Source: Terracoccus sp. 273MFTsu3.1 (GTDB taxonomy: Bacteria > Actinomycetota > Actinomycetes > Actinomycetales > Dermatophilaceae). From it: DNA of 64,000 nt. The translations under genes were made by a program, and so were the position numbers. Positions 56,570 through 64,000 of the stretch are shown here, piece by piece (within the stretch, counting starts at the first letter, position 1; every line of letters begins with the position of its first letter). The stretch is from contig NZ_KB911824.1 in assembly GCF_000383675.1 (NCBI RefSeq), forward strand, positions 330,382 through 394,381, read 5' to 3'. The notes beneath the pieces were generated by a model. It did not search any database. It was not told the origin of the DNA and saw nothing but the letters and a program-made list of their open reading frames with translations.

Positions 56570-57573
56570 GCAGCCCGAGCACCCGGACCGACTCGGCCGC
56601 CGACCTGCGCGGCCTCATCGACGCCGCGGCCATCCGCGTCGCCGCGGGCAAGGCCGCGACGCTCGTCGAGGCCCTGCCGTGGCTCGAGCGCTTCCGCGGA
56701 GCGCTCGTCGTCGTCAAGTACGGCGGCAACGCCATGGTCGACGACGCGCTCAAGGCGGCCTTCGCCGAGGACATCGCGTTCCTCCGGTATGCCGGCCTGC
56801 GCCCCGTCGTCGTGCACGGCGGAGGGCCCCAGATCAAGGCGATGCTCGAGCGGGTCGGGCTCGAGAGCGAGTTCAAGGGCGGCCTGCGCGTCACGACGCC
56901 CGAGGTCATGGACGTCGTGCGGATGGTGCTGACCGGCCAGGTGGGTCGCGAGCTCGTCGGCCTGCTCAACCAGCACGGGCCCATCGCGGTCGGCCTGTCC
57001 GGCGAGGACGCGGCCCTGCTCGGCGCGCGCCGCCGCGGCACCGTCGTCGACGGCGAGGAGGTCGACCTCGGGCTCGTCGGCGACGTCGAGAGCGTCAACC
57101 CGTCCGCGATCATCGACATCCTCGACGCCGGGCGCGTGCCCGTCGTCTCCACCGTGGCGCCGGACCTCGACGTCGAGGGCCAGGTGCTCAACGTCAACGC
57201 CGACACCGCGGCGGCCGCGATCGCCGTCGCTCTCGGTGCCGAGAAGCTCGTCGTCCTCACCGACGTCGAGGGCATCTACGCCGACTGGCCCGACCGTGGG
57301 TCGCTGCTCTCGACCATCACGGTCAGCGCGGCGCGGGAGCTGCTCTCGCGCGTCGACCACGGCATGGTGCCCAAGCTCGAGGCGTGCATCCGCGCCGTCG
57401 AGGGGGGCGTGCCCCAGACGCACGTCGTCGACGGCCGCAAGCCGCACTCGATCCTGCTCGAGATCTTCACCGACGAGGGGATCGGCACGATGGTCCTGCC
57501 CGACATCACCGGGTCCGAGCCGTCGGTGCCCCGCACCCCTGCCTCACCCGCGACGCCCCAGGAGGAGTCATGA
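56566..57573 (+). CDS. argB: acetylglutamate kinase
   Basis: Amino acid kinase family, second step of arginine synthesis and usual target of arginine feedback. 335 residues. VVKYGGNAM (phosphate loop) near residue 50, [75 protein letters not shown] and the C-terminal [20 protein letters not shown]. The approximately 35-residue N-terminal extension with a predicted helix ([20 protein letters not shown]) is the type found in arginine-inhibited hexameric enzymes. Start ATG 56566 overlaps argJ; stop overlaps argD. Confidence 0.97.
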
Positions 57574-58759
57574 CCGCCGGCAGCGACCTGCTCGGCCGCT
57601 ACGCCGGCGCGATGGTCCAGGTCTTCGGCACGCCGCAGCTCGTCCTCGCCTCCGGGCACGGCTGCTGGGTGACCGACGTCGACGGCAAGCGCTACCTCGA
57701 CCTGCTGTCCGGCATCGCCGTCAACGCGCTCGGCCACGGCCACCCGGCGCTCGTGCAGGCCGTGACGAAGCAGGCCGAGTCGGCCATCCACGTGTCCAAC
57801 TTCTTCACCTCCGAGCCCGCGATCGCTCTCGCCGAGCGCATCCTCGCCGTCTCCTCGGCGCCCGAGGGCTCCGGCGTCTTCTTCGCCAACTCCGGCACCG
57901 AGGCCACCGAGGCCGCGATCAAGCTCTCGCGGCGCACGGGCCACACCCGCATCGTCGCGCTCGAGGGGTCGTTCCACGGGCGGTCCACGGGCGCCCTGGC
58001 CCTGACCCACAAGGCCGCCTACCGCGAGCCCTTCGAGCCGCTCATCCCCGAGGTCGTCTTCGTCCCGCCGAACGACGCGGACGCCCTGCGCGGGGCCGTC
58101 GACGACACGACTGCCGCGGTCTTCGTCGAGCCGGTCCAGGGGGAGGCAGGCGTCCGCGAGCTGTCCGTCGACTACCTGCGCCTCGCCCGCGAGGTGACCT
58201 CCGCGCACGGCGCGCTGCTCGTCGTCGACGAGATCCAGACCGGCATCGGCCGCACCGGCGATTGGTTCGCGCACCAGCAGGCGGGCATCCTCCCGGACGC
58301 CATGACGCTGGCCAAGGGCCTCGGCGGTGGCGTGCCGATCGGCGCGCTCGTCACCTTCGGTCCCGATGTCACCGCGCTGCTCACTGCCGGCCAGCACGGC
58401 ACGACCTTCGGCGGCAACCCGCTCGCGTGCGCGGCGGGCCTCGCCGTCCTCGACACCATCGAGCGCGACCACCTGCTCGAGCACGTCCGCGAGGTCGCGG
58501 CGCTGCTGGACGACGTCCGGGTCGAGGGCGTGAGCGGCACGCGCGGACGGGGCCTGCTGCGGGCCATCGAGCTGGACGGCATACCTGCTCCGGCGGTCAT
58601 GGCCGCCGCCCGCGACGCGGGCTTCATCGTCAACGCCGTGACGCCGACAGCACTGCGCCTGGCGCCGCCGCTCGTCATCTCGGCGGAGGAGCTCCAGGGC
58701 TTCCTCGACGCCCTCCCGGGCATCCTCGACGCCGCTCGTGCGGCGGGGGAGGCGACGCC

Positions 58760-58763
<4 letters not shown>
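57570..58763 (+). CDS. argD: acetylornithine aminotransferase
   Basis: Class III PLP aminotransferase, fourth step of arginine synthesis. 397 residues. [83 protein letters not shown] and the PLP lysine in [16 protein letters not shown] near residue 248, then [22 protein letters not shown] 57570 overlaps the argB stop (ATGA) behind GGAGGAG. The stop overlaps argR directly; in many actinobacteria argF sits here, but it is absent. Confidence 0.96.
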
Positions 58764-60810
<2,047 letters not shown>

Positions 60811-60845
60811 CCCCGCCGTCCGACCCTGCCGTTAGCGTGTCGTCG

Positions 60846-61484
60846 GTGAGCCCCGACGACACCCGCCTGCCGCGCTCGTTCTTCGCCAGGCCGTCCGTCG
60901 AGGTCGCGCCTGACCTGCTCGGGCGGCACCTGGCGTTCGGCGGCGTCGTGCTGCGCCTCACCGAGCTCGAGGCTTATGCCGGCACGCTCGACCCCGGGTC
61001 GCACGCCTATCGCGGTGAGACGCCGCGCACGCAGCCCATGTTCGGACCGCCCGGGTTCACCTACGTCTACTTCACCTACGGCCACCACTGGTGCGTCAAC
61101 CTCGTCGTCGGCGAGGAGGGAGCGGCTTCGGCCGTGCTCGTGCGGGCCGGTGAGGTCGTCGCCGGCCACGACCTCGTCCGCTCCCGGCGAGGGCCGGTCC
61201 GCGAGCGCGACTGGGCACGCGGTCCGGGTCGGCTCGGGCAGGCGCTCGCGATGACCAAGGAGCACACCGGGCTCGACTTCTGCCGACCCGCGGTGGGGGA
61301 GCCGATCGACCTCGTCGTGTCCGAGGGCGAGCGGACTCCTCCCGAGCGCGTCGGCGTCGGTCCCCGCGTCGGCGTCAGCGGCCCGGGGGGTGACGGCTCG
61401 GTCTTCCCGTGGCGCTTCTGGGTCGACGGCGACCCGAACGTCTCGACCTACCGCCCCGGCGTCGTGCGGCGCCGACGCGGGTGA
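60846..61484 (+). CDS. 3-methyladenine DNA glycosylase (AAG/MPG type), copy 1
   Basis: Alkyladenine DNA glycosylase fold, excising alkylated or deaminated purines. 212 residues. LPRSFFARPSVEVAPDLLGR, then LTELEAYAGTLDPGSHAYRG with the catalytic Glu (near residue 40) and the conserved His, then TPRTQPMFGPPGFTYVYFTY and GHHWCVNLVVG. RVGVSGPGGDGSVFPWRFWV and RPGVVRR follow at the C-terminus. GTG 60846 is preferred: TAGCGT (60833-60838) ends seven bases upstream, the leaderless arrangement seen elsewhere here; GTG 60837 overlaps that box. The stop overlaps copy 2 (GTGA). Confidence 0.93.
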   Translation: MSPDDTRLPRSFFARPSVEVAPDLLGRHLAFGGVVLRLTELEAYAGTLDPGSHAYRGETPRTQPMFGPPGFTYVYFTYGHHWCVNLVVGEEGAASAVLVRAGEVVAGHDLVRSRRGPVRERDWARGPGRLGQALAMTKEHTGLDFCRPAVGEPIDLVVSEGERTPPERVGVGPRVGVSGPGGDGSVFPWRFWVDGDPNVSTYRPGVVRRRRG

Positions 61485-62092
61485 GGCGGCTGCCGCGGTC
61501 GTTCTTCGCGAGGCCGGTTCTCGACGTGGCCGCCGACCTGCTCGGGCGGCACGTCCACCACGGCGGGGTCACGGTGCGCGTCACCGAGACGGAGGCGTAT
61601 GCCGGTCTCGCCGACCCCGCGTCACGCGTGCTCAGTCGGCCGACTCGTCACAACGCACCGGTCTTCGGGCCGCCCGGGCACGCCTTCGTCTACTTCACCT
61701 ACGGCCACCACTGGATGCTCTGCGTCGTCACCGGCGCCGACGGTGTCCCCGAGGTGGTCCTGCTCCGTGCCGGTGAGGTGGTCGCCGGTCACGACGTCGC
61801 CGCCGGGCGCCGGTCGGGCGTGCGTGAGCGCGACTGGTGCCGGGGCCCGGGCCGGCTGACCACCGCGCTGGCGGTCACCGGGATCCTCTCCGGTGTCGAC
61901 GTGTGCGCGGCCGGCTCGGAGCTCACTCTTGGCGGCGGCGACCCCGCAGACGGGAAAGTCGTGCGCTCCGGTCCGCGCGTGGGCGTGAGCGGCCCCGGTG
62001 GCGACGGCGCGGCCTACCCGTGGCGCTTCTGGATCGACGCGGAGCCGACCGTCTCGCCGTACCGTCCCGGGGTGGTCCGACGCCGCTCGTGA
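61481..62092 (+). CDS. 3-methyladenine DNA glycosylase paralog, copy 2
   Basis: 203 residues, clearly homologous to copy 1 over its whole length (LPRSFFARP at the start, YVYFTYGHHW / FVYFTYGHHW, LLRAGEVVAGHD, GPRVGVSGPGGDG, YRPGVVRR at the end). The catalytic Glu is kept (TETEAYAGLADPAS), but the following segment reads SRVLSRPTRHNAPVFGPPG where copy 1 has SHAYRGETPRTQPMFGPPG. The His of the active site is therefore lost, and CVNL is replaced by LCVV. GTG 61481 overlaps the copy 1 stop, so both are translated together. Either specialised for another lesion or catalytically weakened. Confidence 0.88.
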   Translation: MRRLPRSFFARPVLDVAADLLGRHVHHGGVTVRVTETEAYAGLADPASRVLSRPTRHNAPVFGPPGHAFVYFTYGHHWMLCVVTGADGVPEVVLLRAGEVVAGHDVAAGRRSGVRERDWCRGPGRLTTALAVTGILSGVDVCAAGSELTLGGGDPADGKVVRSGPRVGVSGPGGDGAAYPWRFWIDAEPTVSPYRPGVVRRRS

Positions 62093-62202
62093 CGCCCGCC
62101 ATGCGGGACCCGGCGGTACTCGGTGGCCGGGGCGCAGCGGCATACGGCAGGCTGTGTGCCGGTGGGCAGGGAGCCCGCCGGAACGAGAGGACACCGATAC
62201 CC

Positions 62203-63462
62203 GTGACGGACATCTTCGACGAGCTGCAGTGGCGCGGCCTGGTGGCACAGACCACCGACGAGGCGGCGCTGCGCGAAGCACTCGCGGAGGGACCGCTCAC
62301 GCTGTATTGCGGCTTCGACCCGAGTGCGCCGTCGTTGCACTTCGGCAACTTCGTCCAGCTGTCGGTCATGCGACGGATGCAGGCTGCCGGGCACCACGTC
62401 ATCTGTCTCGTCGGGGGCTCCACCGGACTCATCGGCGACCCGAAGCCCGACGCGGAGCGCGTGCTGCAGGACAAGGACACCATCGCGTCCGCGGTGAGCC
62501 GGATCCAGCAGCTCGTCGGGCCGCTGCTCGACTTCGAGGGCGAGAACGCCGCGGTCCTCGTCAACAACCTCGACTGGACGGCGCCGATGAGCGCGCTCGA
62601 CTTCCTGCGTGACGTCGGGCGCCACTTCCGCGTCAACCAGATGATCCGCAAGGAGGCCGTGGCGCGCCGGCTCGAGAGCGACCAGGGGATCTCCTACACG
62701 GAGTTCAGCTACCAGATGCTCCAGGCGCTCGACTACCTCGAGCTGCACCGGAGCCGAGGCTGCACCCTCCAGATCGGTGGCAGCGACCAGTGGGGCAACA
62801 TCACCGCCGGCGTCGACCTCGTCCACCGGGTCGAGGGCACGTCGGTGCACGCGCTCGCGACGCCGCTGCTCGTCGACTCGACGGGCCGCAAGTTCGGCAA
62901 GTCGGAGGGCAACGCGGTGTGGCTGAGCGCCGACATGACGAGCCCGTACGTCTTCTACCAGTACTTCCTCAACGTCGAGGACGCCTCGGTCATCAGCATG
63001 CTCAAGGCGCTCTCGGACCGGTCCCGCGAGGAGATCACCGAGCTCGAGCGGCAGGTGGCGGAGGAGCCGTTCCGCCGTGCGGCGCAGAAGGCGCTGGCCG
63101 CCGACGTCACGACTCTCGTCCACGGAGCCGCCGCCACGGCATCGGTCCAGGCGGCGTCCGAGGCGCTCTTCGGCAGGGGCGACCTGACCGGTCTGGACGC
63201 GGCGACCCTGACGGACGCCACGGCGGAGCTGCCCGGCGCTCCCGTGTCCGTGGGGACGTCGGTCGTCGACGCACTCGTGGCGGTCGGGCTCGTCGACTCG
63301 CGCAACGCGGCGAGGCGTGCGATCGGTGACGGCGGAGCCTCGCTCAACAACGTCAAGGTGACCGACCCGGAGCAGGTGCTGGGGGAGGGAGACTTCCTGC
63401 ACGGCAGCGTCGCCGTCATCAAGCGGGGTCGACGCAACCTGGCGGCGGCACGACGCGCCTGA
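62203..63462 (+). CDS. tyrS: tyrosyl-tRNA synthetase
   Basis: Class I synthetase, 419 residues. YCGFDPSAPSLHFGNFVQLS with the HIGH-type motif HFGN near residue 46. GGSTGLIGDPKP, DFLRDVGRHFRVNQMI, SYTEFSYQMLQALDYLEL (tyrosine-binding), LQIGGSDQWGNITAGVDLV and the KMSKS equivalent GRKFGKSEGN near residue 229. C-terminal S4 RNA-binding domain (SRNAARRAIGDGGASLNNVK). Start GTG 62203 gives VTDIFDELQWRGL; GAGAGG lies 12 bases upstream. The 110 bases before it hold one GGCATAC copy and nothing else I can name. Ends before a strong hairpin and the rRNA operon promoters. Confidence 0.96.
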   Translation: MTDIFDELQWRGLVAQTTDEAALREALAEGPLTLYCGFDPSAPSLHFGNFVQLSVMRRMQAAGHHVICLVGGSTGLIGDPKPDAERVLQDKDTIASAVSRIQQLVGPLLDFEGENAAVLVNNLDWTAPMSALDFLRDVGRHFRVNQMIRKEAVARRLESDQGISYTEFSYQMLQALDYLELHRSRGCTLQIGGSDQWGNITAGVDLVHRVEGTSVHALATPLLVDSTGRKFGKSEGNAVWLSADMTSPYVFYQYFLNVEDASVISMLKALSDRSREEITELERQVAEEPFRRAAQKALAADVTTLVHGAAATASVQAASEALFGRGDLTGLDAATLTDATAELPGAPVSVGTSVVDALVAVGLVDSRNAARRAIGDGGASLNNVKVTDPEQVLGEGDFLHGSVAVIKRGRRNLAAARRA

Positions 63463-63531
63463 GACCCTGCGCGGGTCGGGTACCGGGCTGAGCCCGAGCT
63501 GGGCTCGAACTGCGCGTATGCAACTGCCTGG

Positions 63532-63570
63532 AGGGGCGGATTCCGTTGCGCGACAACGGGATCCGCCCCT
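63532..63570 (+). terminator. tyrS terminator hairpin
   Basis: AGGGGCGGATTCCGTTG / CAACGGGATCCGCCCCT, 17 pairs with one G-T, CGCGA loop, followed by TTC only. It insulates the rRNA promoters downstream. Confidence 0.8.
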
Positions 63571-63604
63571 TCATGGTGGAACGGACGGCCGTGGTGGTGC
63601 GGAT

Positions 63605-63634
63605 TTGTGTTTCCCCGGAGGGCCGGGTTAATGT
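63605..63634 (+). promoter_or_regulatory. rrn promoter P1
   Basis: TTGTGT (63605-63610), 18-base spacer, TAATGT (63629-63634). First of three candidate promoters in front of the rRNA leader. Confidence 0.5.
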
Positions 63635-63738
63635 TCTCTTCGTCAGCCCGACAGGGAGCACCGGACACCACCGCCGAGCGAGAGATCGCGACGCGAAGCA
63701 GGCCGGTCCCGGGGGTGACGGAACGTCTGAGGTGCCCG

Positions 63739-63755
63739 ACCCGATCGGGTAGTCT
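63739..63755 (+). promoter_or_regulatory. rrn promoter P2 -10 box with abutting palindrome
   Basis: Perfect 12-base palindrome ACCCGATCGGGT (63739-63750) running directly into TAGTCT (63750-63755), a -10-like hexamer. The -35 region is poor. The palindrome could be a factor site. Confidence 0.4.
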
Positions 63756-63820
63756 TGGAGAGCAGGACCGCTGACACCAAGCGGGTCGGATCCGGTCGTC
63801 CTGAAGGACGGTTCGCGGGT

Positions 63821-63849
63821 TTGACTCCCAAGCTTGAGGCGGGTAAGTT
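63821..63849 (+). promoter_or_regulatory. rrn promoter P3
   Basis: TTGACT (63821-63826), 17-base spacer, TAAGTT (63844-63849). The best SigA promoter match in the window; transcription would start near 63856. Confidence 0.75.
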
Positions 63850-63856
63850 TGAAGGG

Positions 63857-64000
63857 TTGCCCCGGAGGTCTCCTCGTTGAGGTGGTTGATGGTGTGTGTC
63901 CGATTCTTGAGAACTCAACAGCGTGTCAAAAATCGATGCCAATTACCTCGTCCCGAGGCCTGGCCGGTTGATCTTCGTCCTCTAGTGGCGTGGTGACGGT
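63857..64000 (+). ncRNA. 5' leader of an rRNA operon (16S gene beyond the window)
   Basis: The stretch TTCTTGAGAACTCAACAGCG near 63904-63923 followed by GTGTCAAAAATCGATGCCAA is the characteristic actinobacterial pre-16S leader (antitermination/RNase III processing region). The mature 16S start is not reached, so no rRNA gene is annotated. Confidence 0.8.

Noticed and set aside
63463..64000. Small open frames downstream of tyrS
   Set aside because: They overlap the terminator, promoters and rRNA leader and have no Shine-Dalgarno or protein-like composition.

Overview
The window is a very GC-rich, gene-dense chromosomal segment of an actinobacterium. Core actinobacterial markers are present: DivIVA/Wag31 next to SepF and YggT, PriA in place of a simple HisA, a deazaflavin (F420)-type nitroreductase, FusA2-like EF-G2, frequent GTG starts and leaderless promoters (TAGACT about 7 nt before the start codon). 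Gene order and codon use suggest a member of the Micrococcales, most likely close to Intrasporangiaceae such as Janibacter, Knoellia or Terrabacter. That family placement is inference. I see no insertion sequence, prophage, CRISPR array or tRNA gene; this is core genome, not an island.

Layout. 1-9.8 kb: the division and cell wall cluster, murF (cut by the window edge)-mraY-murD-ftsW-murG-murC-ftsQ. All are coupled by 4-base GTGA/ATGA overlaps. ftsZ follows under its own upstream region. 9.9-16.7 kb: pgeF-yggS-sepF-yggT-wag31, then a DksA-type zinc finger protein with a very long histone H1-like tail, lspA and rluD. 16.7-19.0 kb (minus strand): an ECF sigma factor, its probable anti-sigma factor and a secreted protein, with two matching bipartite promoters that look like an autoregulated regulon. 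19.1-24.8 kb: dnaE, an AlkZ-like winged-helix protein and an RluA-type pseudouridine synthase, tightly packed. 24.9-32.3 kb: two secreted nucleases (NucH/ExeM type and endonuclease I type) flanking an F420-type reductase and oligopeptidase B.

32.5-39.6 kb: histidine biosynthesis (hisD, C, B, H, then priA). It is interrupted by a small basic membrane protein gene and an inverted homocysteine S-methyltransferase gene. 39.7-46.8 kb: DUF445 protein, divergent ohrR/ohr, an MDR oxidoreductase, EF-G2 and an MFS transporter. 46.8-49.4 kb: infC-rpmI-rplT behind a long leader with a textbook intrinsic terminator. infC has no usable canonical start and appears to begin with ATC. A SpoU-type RNA methyltransferase follows. 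49.4-54.3 kb: an orphan soluble histidine kinase and pheST. 54.3-60.8 kb: argC-J-B-D-R-H, with argF and argG missing and two ARG-box-like sites over the argC promoter. 60.8-63.5 kb: two adjacent 3-methyladenine DNA glycosylase paralogs and tyrS. 63.5-64.0 kb: tyrS terminator, tandem promoters and the leader of an rRNA operon whose 16S gene lies beyond the window.

No wholly new defence or metabolic system is evident. The observations most worth following up are regulatory or sequence-level: a strongly over-represented heptamer GTATGCC/GGCATAC spread over the window, the infC start and attenuator, the twin ECF promoters, a 12-base element shared by the ftsZ and wag31 upstream regions, the H1-DksA fusion, the altered MurC motif, and the tandem glycosylase paralogs.
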